Positions 1-11,529 of a stretch of 64,000 nucleotides of DNA are shown in pieces. Numbering within the stretch: the stretch's first letter is position 1; each line of letters opens with the position of its first letter. Under the pieces are notes generated by a model. The model ran no database searches. It was not told the DNA's origin and saw nothing but the letters and a program-made list of their open reading frames with translations. The stretch is taken from NCBI GenBank assembly GCA_029449245.1, contig JANATF010000012.1:1178001-1242000 (forward strand), written 5' to 3'. The translations under genes and the position numbers were made by a program. Source of the stretch: Mortierella alpina. Taxonomy: Eukaryota > Mortierellomycota > Mortierellomycetes > Mortierellales > Mortierellaceae.

Positions 1-1532
1 CGATGCTCGACTGTCATATCCTCCACGACGCGAGTAAGGTGATGGGCTCCGTCGCCGCGAGGAAGAGTATCTGGGTCGATCTCTACTAGTGCTGTCGCTG
101 TCGCGATAAGAGCGGCGGTTCTCCCTGCTTTCGTCCCGTCGCTTTTTGTAGTCATCGTCATCGCCGGCTCGTCTCCGCTCTCGGCTTCTGCTAGTGGTAT
201 TATTATAACGGTATGAAGAGGAAGAAGACGATTTGTATCGATCCATGGATCCGGAGCGGCTGCGATAAGGAGGGGAGGAGGATCGTTTCGAGACTGGCGA
301 CCGTGATCTCGACTTCCGACGAGATGCGTTCGCGGTAGTGTGATCTGTCGTCATCGTCGTCGTCGTCGTCGTCTTGTTCACGGTGTTTGCTTCAATGTCC
401 TTGTTGCTGTGGTTGTCCTCGCTCTTTTTGTCACCAGAGTCCTGGTCCTTGCTCTTGTCCTCGTCTTTGTCCTTCTTGTCCTGCTGTTCCTCTTTTCGAG
501 ATCCCATTTTCTGTGCGTCTTCCTTGTCACCAGTCTTTTTGGCCTCCTTGTCCTTCTTGGCAGCCTTCTTTTGTTCCTTACGAGCCTTCTTCTCAGCCTT
601 TGATTCCGATCGCCCTCCACGGCTGGCTTCTTTCTCTGCCTTGCGCTTTGCTTTCCTGGCTTCCTTTTTCCGCTTCTTGAGCAAGTATTCGCGCATGGGG
701 TCATCCAAGTCGATACCGGTGTCGTCCACTTCTGAATCGCTTGATGAGTCTTCGCCAGATTCCTCTGCTACGGTTGAAGCAAAAGAGTGTGTCAGTGGCC
801 ACGGCTGGGGGGGGGTATCCAAGCAGGGGGGTTTGCAAAAAAACAAGAAACAGCATTTTGGTTTTTGTTTCCTACCTTGAATAGGCTTGGGTACGGCATT
901 GTTGACCATCTCCTCATCCGGCTCAATCTCGTTCCCGTCCGCGTCAAATACCTTGGGGACCTTGTAGTTTTGAACATGATCTACTCTGATAGTCCTCCCT
1001 CCAATCTTTTTGAATAATAGATAGGGTCGTGCGTTAGTTGTGGGTGGATGGGTCTGGGTAGCTTGGTCCCTTTCAGTGTGTGTGCGTGTCGGCTCTTGCT
1101 TTACCTGCGCAGAGTTCAAGTTATCGACGGCCAGGATCGTACTCCTCTGATCCACATACTTGATAAACGCAAACCCTTTGGATTTCCCTGTATCCTTGTC
1201 CCGGACGAGGTTGATCCCTGCAATCTCGCCAAACTGCGAAAACACGCAAATCACATCCCCCTCAGTGAGGTTGTAAGGTAATCCTCCCGCAAAGATATGT
1301 GCCGAATCCTTGTATTGCTCATGCCATGACCCTGTCTGCGAATGGGACGTCGACAACGAAGCCTCGCGCGCATTGAGCCGTTGGATCTCTTTCACGACAC
1401 TAAATCGAAAAAAATGCGAGTTCGACCGTTAAAAAGGTGCTTTTTTTTTTCTTCTTTCCCATAAGGCAAACGTTGGCTGCTGATGAATGGAGAAAGCAAC
1501 TATGACCAACACATGGGAATACGTTACTTCAT
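1..1532 (-). CDS. RBMX2/Ist3-type U2 snRNP splicing factor, 3' end off the window
   Basis: Homologue of RBMX2 (yeast Ist3/Snu17), an RRM protein of the RES complex and activated spliceosome; nuclear pre-mRNA splicing. Exons on the minus strand: 1532-1528, 1399-1105, 1005-876, 767 to beyond 1. The first coding exon is only ATGAA; splicing gives MN-VVKEIQR, the usual start of this family. The RRM follows, with RNP2 HIFAGGLPY and RNP1 KGFAFIKY and the family signature VDHVQNYKVPK. An acidic linker leads into DPMREYLL, a Lys/Glu/Ala-rich coiled stretch, and an Arg-Ser-rich tail (SRSRSP, RRSPSP) still open at base 1, at least 399 codons. The RRM core is unmistakable. The 5-nt first exon rests on phase and family alignment, so it is less certain. 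The disordered RS-like tail is typical of the animal and early-fungal orthologues. Confidence 0.88.
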
Positions 1533-1805
1533 GGTCCTGGCTGGGCTGTTGATTGACGTGAACGTAGATTGAGTCTGGGTGTGAGTTGAAAGATTTCAGT
1601 GCATTGATCTCTGTGCGGCCACCAAAAAAAAGGGCCATGTCACGTGCGTATCCGCCATTTTACCCGCCTCACGACTGAAGACCATTCCATGATGAGGCTC
1701 TGTGGGCTCAGTAAGCAAGTACCCACGACCACATACCGATTAATAATGGTACAGTATGAAGCATGCAAAATGGAGAATAGTTTAACATTTTTATTGGTAT
1801 TGCCT

Positions 1806-3333
1806 TCAGAGTGCAACCAGTCCACCCATGGGCGCAATGTCGCCAAATCCAGAGGGACATCCAAACTCATAGCGCCGTTCCCAGAAGGACAGAGCAGCCG
1901 TGAAGTGAAAGTAGACACCTCCCAGCACACACAAGTGCCAGAGCTGATGAGATGATCCCAAATGATCAAATCGACCGGGGAATAGTTTCTCGGGGTACTG
2001 GTTCGCATACACAAATACACCCAAGAGGTACGATCCCATCGACTTTAGCAGAGGGAAAATCCATTCCAGAGTAGGTCCTGCTCCCTGCATCAACGCCAAG
2101 TGGAAGACAGGCAACAAAGCAGATGCTGCCATGGAGATGAAGAAAGTAATACGAAGCCAGCGCGTTTCTGAAATGGGTTCATGGGAAAGTAGAAGAGCAA
2201 ACAAAAGGGTGTCAATGCAGGTACAAGCACAAAACAGCGATAGATGCAAGCAAAAAAAACATACCTTTTTGATCAAACCAAGATAACCAGGGAATGACAA
2301 CGCCAGCGACGCCAAAGAGAGTAGTGGCCGCGATATACGAGTTGCGGAACAGGGACTCGCAGTAGAAACCATAGTACTCCGTGACAACGACACTAGCGGC
2401 AATGAGAACCGAGATGCCAACATAATCCAAACAGGCCATGCATTTCATCGTGCCCTCGTGTGCAATCTGGGCAAAGGTGTGCCAAAGAGACGACATCAGC
2501 AGGCATTTGTACACGGCCAAGAAGAAGACTAGAAAGACCAGCTTGTCATATCCATCCGCTGGCACGAACGGAATGTTCCGCACTGGGTTCGAGGGGGCTG
2601 TTGAGAAATACGGATTTGATCCCGAAAAGAAGTAAATGCCAACGGCCAAGAAGTAGAAAAAGCCGAGGAGGTGGGTCCAAATGTTTCCTGACTCGTTGTG
2701 GACGTAGAATATAGACTTGAAGCACTGAGTCTTGGACGACAGGAACCGATAGCCAGAGAGGATATATTTGTTCTCCTGCCACTGCTCTGGCAACTCCTCA
2801 AATCGCAAGAGTCTCTTGGCTCCTGCTAGAGCTGCGCGGCGAGGAGCATCGATCGTGTCGATAGTGTAATCAATGATGGCTCTGCTATCGACCTTCTCGA
2901 GCATACCCATGGCATCATCCATCCGCTCAAATGACGTCTGCTCGAGCTCGACGTACTTTTCCTCAAGGATCTGAATGGTGGTGCTCAGCTTATCCCTGAG
3001 AGAGGACTTGGCCTGGAGTGCGTGGTGATAGGTGTCCTCCATGATTTTGAGTGTCGTCCGAACCTTGTCGTCGATGGACGGCATCTCCAAGGTGGCATAG
3101 GTCTCCTCAAGCTGTCGAAGGGTCAAGTCAACCTTTTCGAGCGAATGGGTCTCGATGGAGCGCAACTTGGATTCGATCTTGTGCAGGAGCGTATCGAGTT
3201 TGTGAAGGATGGTGGCATCGATCTCTTCCAAGTCGAGCGGCAGCATGGCTGCAGCCTTGCCTGCAACGGCCTGAACGCCCTTGCGGATCGAGTTTGAGCG
3301 CGTTCTCTTCTTGAGGTCTGACATTTCAGACAT
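1806..3333 (-). CDS. PAQR/Izh (adiponectin receptor, hemolysin III family) membrane protein
   Basis: Seven-transmembrane PAQR family protein, 476 aa; exons 3333-2265 and 2167-1806. Family members are zinc-dependent membrane receptors or ceramidase-like hydrolases; yeast Izh proteins affect zinc and sterol homeostasis. Visible motifs: HNESGNIWTH before TM1 (about residues 212-221), SSLWHTFAQIAHEG (zinc-ligand His near 284), and SHQLWHLCVLGG in the last exon (the C-terminal HxxxH-type ligands). Residues 30-180 are unusual: a run of helical, amphipathic segments rich in Leu, Glu and Lys (EEIDATILHKLDTLLHK, LEEKYVELEQ), with no signal peptide. Yeast Izh3 also has a long N-terminus. The substrate cannot be read from sequence. 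Confidence 0.9.
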
Positions 3334-5029
3334 GGGTGTGGTGATGAAAGGGACGGCTGATGAGGGGTTGTTGTTGTTTTACAAGGGATGGAATGCAAGA
3401 GCGTTCTTTTTTCTGGGGATGGTATATGTCTGCGAGGTAATCAATGATTGAGTGAGGAGAGGTTGTGCTGCAGGTGAGCAAGAAAACAGCACACTATTAT
3501 TACGAGAGAAGTGAGAGGGGCGCCGAAAAGAAAAAGAAAAAAATAAGAGAGAGCGGAAGGATGAGGACAAGGGCGAAGAAGGAAGAGGGGAAGAAGAGAA
3601 GAAGGAAGAAAAGGAAGGAAGAGGGAGGAGACGGGATGGTGCTGCCGATGGCAACACAACGGACAACGGAAGGAATGTGCGGTGGGGAGAAGGTGAAGGG
3701 AAGGGAAGGGAAGAGAAAGCGCACACCAACGGAAGAAAAGGGTGGGCAAAATACACACACGCTCACACACACACAAAAAAAAAAAACAACAGTCAGCAAG
3801 AGTCCACAGCCAGTAGCCAAGCAGTGGGAACTGCGAGCGAGGACTCTGTGCGGATTGGCTGGACAAAACAAAATGCAACTCCGTCGCATTGTGCAACCGC
3901 CTTCTACTGTGGCAGCTCTCGTCTGTCTCTCCGCCATTTGTTCGCGCAGAACTGCGCTACAGTTGTGCACACAACGAACACACAACGAATGTGCCGTGCT
4001 CTCAAATAGCACGGGTCGACATGGGAAGAATGGCCTCTGCACGAAGGAATGTGTTTCAACAGCTGCCAGCATGCACCACCCGTTATCTCGAACAATGTGA
4101 ACAAGGAGCAAGGAGCTAACGAGAGCAACGGATCAGAGCAAGGGAAAAGAACAAAATAACATTGTCTGCACACACTGTGCGCAATATCGTGCGCAATCAC
4201 GGAACAGGCCCCCGCAACTCATGCCAGCAATACACGGAATGGAGATCGTGAGGATCCATTAATGGAAGCAGATCCCAAAGTCAACGGGATCTGAAGGAAC
4301 CATAGTAACCAAATAAACCAAGGGAACGATTCAACGGAGAGCACGCAGTTCAGAGCGCAACCAACACGTTCTGTGGCCCATGCTCCAGATGCCATGACGA
4401 GGATTGGCTCACAAAGAATTTTGTTTAGTCTGTCCATCCTCCATCCAGGGGTTTGCAGATCGCACAGAGAGAGAGGGTGCACAGACGCAGCACTAGCCAA
4501 CATGCTGAGCATCTACATATCAAACTGCCTGACCTACTCCTACCTGCTGTTGTTGAATCAAACAAATACTTTCTTTTTATCTTGTCCAATAGACGACGCA
4601 CTTTGTCCCACGAAGATTCAATGCCCCTCTCCTTAAGGATCAATGTCATCCGAGCTTGGTAGACTATTGAGCGACCCTGCACAGAGGACCACGCCTCTAT
4701 GCTATGGTCTGCTATGGTCTGCTATGGCTACATGACTGAACTGCTGAGCAGGGCAGTAGATTGCCGGCAAAATGGATTTGAAAGCGACAGCACTGCGCTC
4801 CGCCAGTGGACTCGAGTGTTGCAATCTGAGAAGGTCCGACTCAAAGCGAACGGACCAATGATGTCATGAAAAAACCAGCCGTTTTTCCCTGTCATAAAGC
4901 CTTTCCACGCACTTCCTCGGGATCTCTCTCTTCTCTTCTTTCTTGTATTTTTTGTAACATAGATAGACCTTGCATCCTCTCTCCACTCCTCTCTTTTTCG
5001 CAACCGTAAACACACACAACCCTGTCAAG
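3334..5029. other. Intergenic, divergent promoter region with simple repeats
   Basis: About 1.7 kb between two divergent start codons. 3490-3730 is purine-rich (GA/AAG tracts) on the plus strand, so it is CT-rich as the leader of the PAQR gene. A short CA tract and an A-run lie at 3758-3788. At 4701-4729 there are three tandem copies of GCTATGGTCT, the last imperfect. 4910-5000 is CT-rich and precedes the DUF3605 gene. No ORF here has family signatures. Confidence 0.6.
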
Positions 5030-5887
5030 ATGGCGATCGACCTCGAGCCCACCACGACCAATGTTCCAACAATGCACCAGCGTCAACAACCCGAAACCGC
5101 CGTCGAGTCCCGGAAAAAAGCCCTATCGCTCAACATTCCTCATACACCCACCACAACGCCAACCACAACGTCAACCACAACGTCTGTTAATACCAGAAGC
5201 AACAGCAACACAACTTCCAGCTCAAAACTTGACTCTGCACCATCGCCTTCATCCTCGCCCATGAAAAAGCCTCTCGTCTTCAAAAAACCCACAAAGCACC
5301 AGTTCGCTTGGTCAGAGCTTTCCAAGATGGTCGCGTCCAAAGATCTGACGCCTATGGGTCGATCCGAGGCTGTCCAGGAAGCATACCAGCGAGCCATCAA
5401 ACGTCGGACCAAGAAGTATGGCTCTCCAGATGAATACATCCGCCAGCGAGTTTTGTACTGGCCGCCTGCGGCACAAGATGTCGCCTCGACGCCATCGTCT
5501 GGTGCCTCCTCCGACGGCAATGAGTCCTCGACCTCTTGCTCCTCCATCTCGCCTCCTTCCTCCCCCACGGGCCCTGTGGACCCTCTCGAGATTGCATTGA
5601 AAAAGAACGAGTTCCCCTACTCCGTCAAGCTTGGGATTGAGCATTGGCTGATCTGGTCCCGGCATCCGCTGACTGATGAGGTTTGGATCCGACGATACCT
5701 CGAGGAGCGACTGCCTGGCAGAGACTACCTCTTCTTTATTAACCCACCAGAGCTTAGAAGTGTGCCCTCCATCTCTCATGTCCAAGTCTTTACGAAGGGG
5801 GAGGGGGAGGTGTTGGATGAGGATGACATGGAGGTCAAGAAGGAGGTGCAAGACGCCGCCAAGACGACTCAAGCTATGGATAAATAA
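5030..5887 (+). CDS. DUF3605 family protein, function unknown
   Basis: Intronless, 285 aa from the ATG at 5030 (context GTCAAGATGG). An in-frame ATG lies at 4970, but the later one has the better context. Residues 1-80 are Thr/Ser/Pro-rich and disordered. The fungal DUF3605 signature follows: HQFAWSELSKMV, GRSEAVQEAYQ, KKYGSPDEYIRQRVLYWPP, a Ser-rich insert, then NEFPYSVKLGIEHWLIWSR, LPGRDYLFFINPPELRSVP and HVQVFTKGEGE. The two halves of the domain match the family layout (W-rich, with the IxHxxxWS motif). Members are widespread in fungi without known biochemistry. The C-terminal tail is acidic and short. Confidence 0.75.
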   Translation: MAIDLEPTTTNVPTMHQRQQPETAVESRKKALSLNIPHTPTTTPTTTSTTTSVNTRSNSNTTSSSKLDSAPSPSSSPMKKPLVFKKPTKHQFAWSELSKMVASKDLTPMGRSEAVQEAYQRAIKRRTKKYGSPDEYIRQRVLYWPPAAQDVASTPSSGASSDGNESSTSCSSISPPSSPTGPVDPLEIALKKNEFPYSVKLGIEHWLIWSRHPLTDEVWIRRYLEERLPGRDYLFFINPPELRSVPSISHVQVFTKGEGEVLDEDDMEVKKEVQDAAKTTQAMDK

Positions 5888-6900
5888 ACCCATCAGCTGT
5901 TTATCTCGTAACTGTTACTTTTTTGTTAGTTCAGCCAGCCCTGGTCAGCAATGCCATAGAACACTACTACCCTCCCTCCTTCTCCTTCCACTACTTGTGG
6001 AATCTATGCTGTCCGTTGCTCTTTTCACGACGACAAGCGAATGAAAGAAACAGGGGGCGACTTTGATGCTCGCAATGTTGTTTCTTTGCTCGGAGAATTG
6101 CCAAGAGGCGAAAAGGGGGTGTGAGTGCGCTGGTGTGCTTTGTTGGGTTGGTGCTGCTTCCTCATTTCCAATTCCCACCCCATTAACATTCCTAATTGCC
6201 ATCGTCCGCCTTCCCAGCTTTTTTTTTACAAGGCGCTATTGGTGTAACACACCCCAAGTAAACTGTTCATTTTACTATTGACTTCATATCCACTTTGCCA
6301 CACACCCTCAGCGGGCGCTTTCTCAGATCGAAGGCAAGCAGATGACAGTTTCGCATTTGCGACCTGAACCTGGGTCCTTTCCTCCCTTGGCTCCTTTCCT
6401 TCGCCAAGTAAAAGTATGAGGATAAACCTTCCTCGAGACACGCAAGACACCGACCTAAAAAAGAGACGTGGAAGGCTTCTTTTGTGTCTTTGTTGACACA
6501 GGTGTGAGGCTATTGGCCGCAGATTCCATATCTATCAGGACGCCTTGCAGGATCTGCTTTGGATCTCAGCAAAAAGTGTCAACACAACCACCAAAGCCCA
6601 CAGTTGACCCATGCCCCCAATAATGAGACACATTCATATCTCCGCCTTTTACAGTGGCAATGAAGCGAGTGAAAAGCGTCAAACTTACACGTGAAGCATC
6701 TCTGGTGACGATATCATCCATAGTTCATGATCTCAAGGGACGACCCAGCTGCAGTAACATCAGCAACAGGCCAAGCGGCATCGACTCTTACACTGTCTAG
6801 GTTACCAAGCCCTGTTACTCGATCAACCTGGTCCTCGGATGCGCAGCACCCGAAAAAGTGTACCACGGCAAGACATCCACGATCCACATCGATATGGCTC
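5888..6900. other. Intergenic, 3' of DUF3605 gene and 5' of beta-helix gene
   Basis: No coding signature. An alternative in-frame ATG for the next gene lies at 6727 (weak context); using it would add 58 residues before the hydrophobic segment. Confidence 0.5.
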
Positions 6901-9900
6901 ATGGGCACCCTTGCCACGCTGCTGCTAGTCGCAGCCACTGCAATATCTGCGCAAGCGACCGTAGCAGGTGCGGCGGCCGCCTATGATCCCCTTGAGCCTG
7001 TTTCAAAACAGCTCAAGGTCCTCGTGATCGCTGGTGTGCCTCCTCCCATAGCCTCAGGACAGGATAGGCAGCGGCAAAAGGAGCAAACCTATCTCCAGAG
7101 ACTGGAAAAAGATCGTGCCCGACGAAGAGGTGAATTTTACGTCGTGCTTTCTCGTAAGGAGGTGTCGGAGGACGATATCCCAAGAGTTGACGGTGTACTT
7201 GCAGGGACTGAAACATCAAAGGAGCCCTTGCCATGGGAAGGGCTGGAGGACGAAGACGAGAATGAGGATAATAGTATAACTCTTCAACAGGATGATTTCT
7301 TGTCTAAGGTGGGGGTATTTTCGACCTGGGAGAACTCTTTCAAGTTCAGGTCTGATGGCCTTTCTCAGGACGACGACGACGATAAGAATGTCCATAACAA
7401 CAAAGTAACTGAGAGGCGTATGTGGAACATGGAAAGCGAGCCGACACCCGTAGCACAAGGCGATGGTGACGACGGCACAGAGACTGTGGAAGATCAGGAT
7501 TTTGACAGGGCCACGCCTGTTGTTTCTTCGGTAATGGACGATGACCTGGAAAGCGAGAAGGACAGTGGGAGGTTGCTCAAAGTGGAGGAAGAAGGTCGTT
7601 TCGGAACAGAGTCAAACGCGAGGGATCCGAATGTACGCGAGAACCAGAGCGAGATCATCGTGCCACAGGTTTGGGATGCAGACGGAGTTTCACAGAAGGG
7701 CGAGACGGGCAAGCAAGAGTATGTTGAGACGGACGAAGAAGCCGTTGACGAGACCCCAGCGCTGTCTCTGAACGGCACTCAACCTGACAAGGATGAGAGG
7801 GAGAAGGATGTTAAAGACGACAGCAAAGCGCGGTTGGATCAGATTGACCTGATGGGCGGGGAGGCAGAGTTGGAGTGGCTGCAGAAACAAGCTACTATGC
7901 AGGACACATGGAATGCCCAGCACCACCACCTACACGACCAGCAGCATCGGACCGAGAGAATCGATCGTCATGGAGAGGGCGAGGACAGAAGTGACGGGCA
8001 AGAGCAGGATCAAGACGGAAATCAGGATATGGCTGGAGACAAGCTGTTTAAGGACCCCTTGTGGGGATACAAGCACGGTATTTCTTCCTTTCCTCCCTTC
8101 TCTGACCAACAGACTTCCTTCCATGTTGCTACCATTCCACTCTCTCTCAAACGCCCATGTCACCAACAGGCTCCATGTCCCCGCCTTGTCTTTACCCATC
8201 AGATGACTCACCCGACATTCTCTCATAATGCATTCCTACAGGCGGACTAAACCCAAAGCACTATCGCGATGGCATAACTCAGCACGACGACATCCGTCCT
8301 CAACACAATTTGCGCCTCGAAAAGCAGGACAGAGACGAAGATGGCACTATCTTTCCAGACATAGACTCTACCCAGCCATATAGTACTATCGTCTTTCCCT
8401 CCGACCCAGCAGATCCAGAGTCGCCCTTGGGATATATCGCCTACAACCATCAGGGCGACCGCATTATAGACTTTAGTATGGCGGGCTGGAACGAAGGCAA
8501 CACTGACTTGCCAGATCCACTGCTGGATGTGCCTGTGATTGAGCGTTTGGAGCCGCGTCCTGAGGCCGATAGCGATGCCGACAAGGGCGACGACACACAG
8601 AGGATTCAAAAGGCTATTCGCAGGGTTCAAAAAATCACCAGAGTATCTGTGAGTGCCAGCACGATCGTTCCAACGGGTGCGCTGGTTCTTGCCAGGGGTG
8701 TCTACAGGATCAAGAAGCCACTCAAGATCAACGGCAGCGGACTGTTGTTCCGAGGGGACCCCAAAGGTGGATCAAGGATCGTCTGTCAGTGGGGGCCTAA
8801 TGATTTTCGATATGCCATCGAAGTTGAGTACGTGGCCAGTCTCTTATGTTGCCAATGCTCTTGTATCTATTCTAATCACTCCAACACGACGATCAATAGA
8901 GGCAAAGAGGACGAGATACTCGACCGCACGCGGATCCCGATAGTGGCCGACTACAGCCCCGTCGGATCCTTCTTTCTGAACCTGGATCCAGCCCATCTAC
9001 AGAACTCGGACCTCGATGTGGGTGACCAGGTGATTGTGAGCCGAGTTGGTAATGACCGTTGGGTCGAATCCATCGGCATGGACGACTTTCACAGTGAGAA
9101 AGAGGGCGTCCGACCTTGGAAAAGGATACGAGCGCGCATGTTCCGCACCATCCGTTCGCTAAACCGTCAAACTGGCATTGTTCAAATGGATGCTCCACTC
9201 CCGATTTCAATAGAGCGCAACTTTGGAGGAGGCTGGATCACACAGTACAACGACAATAAGATCCGTGCACTAGGTATCCAATTTCTGGACATGGTGTCCC
9301 CGCAGAATATTGGCCGGACCTCGGACGACATGTTGGATGATGAGGGCAGAGGAAGCGAAGACTATCGGTTCTCCTACGAGATCTTTGCCAACTATGCGCT
9401 ACGGCTCGACAATGTCTGCCACATGTACGTCTCCCATATCACCACAGCCTTCTTCCACAACTTTGTGTCGGTTGGGACTGGCGCGCATCATCTGACCATG
9501 GACTCGATTGTGCACTCGTACCCGGATGACATTTACTCGGGACAATCAGCCTTCCAACTCTCTGGTCAGTTGATACTGGTTCAAAACTCGATATCGCAGG
9601 GCTCCTTTCATTACTTTGTCCACATCAGCCACGTCATGGGCCCGAATGTCATCCATCGGGTTCAGGCGCTCAATGTGGGAAAGCCTTTTCAGCCCATGCC
9701 TCTAGATTTTGCGCCGGGTGATGTGGGTCCACATATGAGGTTCTGTACAGGACTTTTGTTTGATCAAGTCACGACCGACGGTTGCATCCAGATCGTCAAC
9801 CGCGGGGACATGGGCAGCGGCCAAGGGCTGTCGGGCGCCAACTCGGTAATCTGGAACTCACGCGCGCGAGAGGGCATCTTGACGCATCGGGCGAGCGGAT

Positions 9901-10067
9901 TTCAGAATTTTGTCATTGGAAGTGAGAAGCTTGAGGCGTATGATCCGATGCCGTGGAGCGCACATGGGTGGAAGGAGCATTTGGGGAGCGAGGTGCTGCC
10001 GGGAAGTTTATACTTGCGTCAGCTGGCCGATCGCAAGGCGCGGTTGGCAAAAGGGTGGGTGGCGTGA
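6901..10067 (+). CDS. Secreted right-handed beta-helix (pectate-lyase-like fold) protein
   Basis: Exons 6901-8077, 8242-8827, 8900-10067; 976 aa. I chose the ATG at 6901 because it starts a classic signal peptide (GTLATLLLVAATAISAQA); the ATG at 6727 would bury it. Residues 25-395 are very acidic and disordered (DEDENED, DDDDDK). The conserved part begins near GLNPKHYRDGITQHDD and has beta-helix features: DTQRIQKAI, GALVLARGVYRI, SGLLFRGDPKGGS, then coils such as NVCHMYVSHITTAFFHNFVSVGTGAHHLTMDS. This resembles Pectate_lyase_3 and related polysaccharide lyase or hydrolase folds; the substrate is not evident. The second intron (8828-8899) is 72 nt with no in-frame stop, so retention would still give a full-length protein. 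It converges on the GNAT gene 216 bp away. Confidence 0.7.
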
Positions 10068-10283
10068 ATATACATAGTGACTCTTTGTGTTACCCTTGAG
10101 GATGCAAAGGCACGTTGCAGTCTAAATGGGAACGCTCCGCAGCACTGCATGGTGGTACAACATGAGGCGGCGTGTTTTTTCTCTGATCAATTTCTTAAAG
10201 GCTACCCTCGATCCAGAAAAGACTGTCAACAATACCTCATTCTATGGTTCATTTATTCTGCACAATGGGGCACAAGCAGCATC

Positions 10284-11267
10284 CTAATATGCCTCTACTT
10301 CACGCAGCCACTCCTGTTGCTTCGAACTGCGGGCTTCCTTCTCCTTCTCTGTTGCCTTCAGGGTCAGAGCACCAAACCAAATATTAAAAATACTGTCGAC
10401 TGTGATCAGCTTTTCCCTCTCGAATCCGCGGCGGATGTATCCCACGAGAGCCTCCTTCTGTACCATCGTCGTTGACAGGACAACCCTCTTGAATCCTTGT
10501 TCCATGGCATGCTCAATGAGCTTTTCCACTAGAATCTTGCTGATACCCAACCGACGGTAATCCGGGTGGACTGACAGTCTCCTGAGCTCAGCATCCGATT
10601 CCCTTGGCATCGTGAAGGACTCTTCGGTCTGGCCTTGAGCCAAATGCTTCTTCTTGAGGTGGGCCGCATGGGCATAGTTGTCATCCAGAGCAATGCAGCC
10701 CATGATCACTTGAGGGTGTGAATCCAGACAAGCAACCCAGAATTGTGAACGATTCGTTTTCTTCTTGTTGTCCTTTTTGCCGTCACTTGGAGTGGTCGAA
10801 GACTGATAGTAACCACGGATGTCCTGAAGATCGTCTTTGAAGCATCCCTGAATATATTCTTGGTTACCGGCGACACATTTTCTGTGGACCATGGCGAGGG
10901 TGGTGCCTGCGACGATCAAGCTGACAATGATCCACAGGAGCAGGAACGAGGGCTTGAGAAGGCTGTGGATCAGGTCTTGCACAGACTCTGGTTTCAAGAG
11001 TGTTTCATACAGGCTGCGAAGCGTGTCGAGAGACGAGGAGGGAGACGTGGGTGCATTGGCCAGGGCCGTGAGTGCGAGCTCGATCAGGAGGGTGTAAGTG
11101 GTGGTTTGGACGAGGATCGAGATGGCTGTGGACGGGCGCTTCAAGGTGCGGGAGTGTATCCGCTCACCCACGGTTTTGAGGCCACCGACTAAAAAGTCCA
11201 TGACCTGATCGTAATCCTCCTCGACATAGGGTCGGATCTGTATAGCGGATTTGTCGATTACGACCAT
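10284..11267 (-). CDS. Membrane-anchored GNAT N-acetyltransferase (NAT8-like)
   Basis: Intronless, 327 aa from the ATG at 11267. A further in-frame ATG at 11381 would add a hydrophobic leader, but the domain begins directly after 11267 (IQIRPYVEEDYDQVMDFLVGGL). Two hydrophobic segments (about 48-70 and 107-127) are inserted early in the fold, as in the NAT8/camello group of ER/Golgi acetyltransferases. The acetyl-CoA loop is in motif A, ELRRLSVHPDYRRLGISKIL (about 227-246, core RRLGIS), followed by motif B with GFKRVVLSTT and GYIRRGFE. The substrate is unknown. The start codon lies 262 bp from that of LYRM2 on the other strand, suggesting a shared promoter. Confidence 0.85.
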   Translation of the reverse strand: MVVIDKSAIQIRPYVEEDYDQVMDFLVGGLKTVGERIHSRTLKRPSTAISILVQTTTYTLLIELALTALANAPTSPSSSLDTLRSLYETLLKPESVQDLIHSLLKPSFLLLWIIVSLIVAGTTLAMVHRKCVAGNQEYIQGCFKDDLQDIRGYYQSSTTPSDGKKDNKKKTNRSQFWVACLDSHPQVIMGCIALDDNYAHAAHLKKKHLAQGQTEESFTMPRESDAELRRLSVHPDYRRLGISKILVEKLIEHAMEQGFKRVVLSTTMVQKEALVGYIRRGFEREKLITVDSIFNIWFGALTLKATEKEKEARSSKQQEWLREVEAY

Positions 11268-11529
11268 ATTTTTTGGTAGAGATACTAGGGGGATGGACAG
11301 GAGAAAGTAGAGGAAGGGAAGAAGGGACACAGCAGTACGACAGGGAATTGAACAGGACCTTTCATATACAATTATTCCCATGAATCGCGCACCGATTGGC
11401 TGGGTGGCTTATATTTTCATTTCTCTCGAGTGTCTTCACTCTTCGGCAAAAGTATTCAACCCCACACTGCACCATTTGGTACACGACATTGCAACACTCA
11501 GCGACAAACGCATCGATTCTGCACGCACA

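Noticed and set aside
3465-4100. Long ORFs in GA/CT-rich intergenic DNA (also near 37500-37900, 42370-42830 and 22790-23375)
   Set aside because: They follow simple-sequence bias, have no family features and lie in promoters; only the first 142 nt of coding sequence at 23011-22870 could be tied to a gene.
8310-10067. Single continuous exon for the beta-helix domain
   Set aside because: GTACGT and AATAG at 8828 and 8899 fit a normal 72-nt intron, and removing it deletes a Cys-rich stretch that interrupts the fold.
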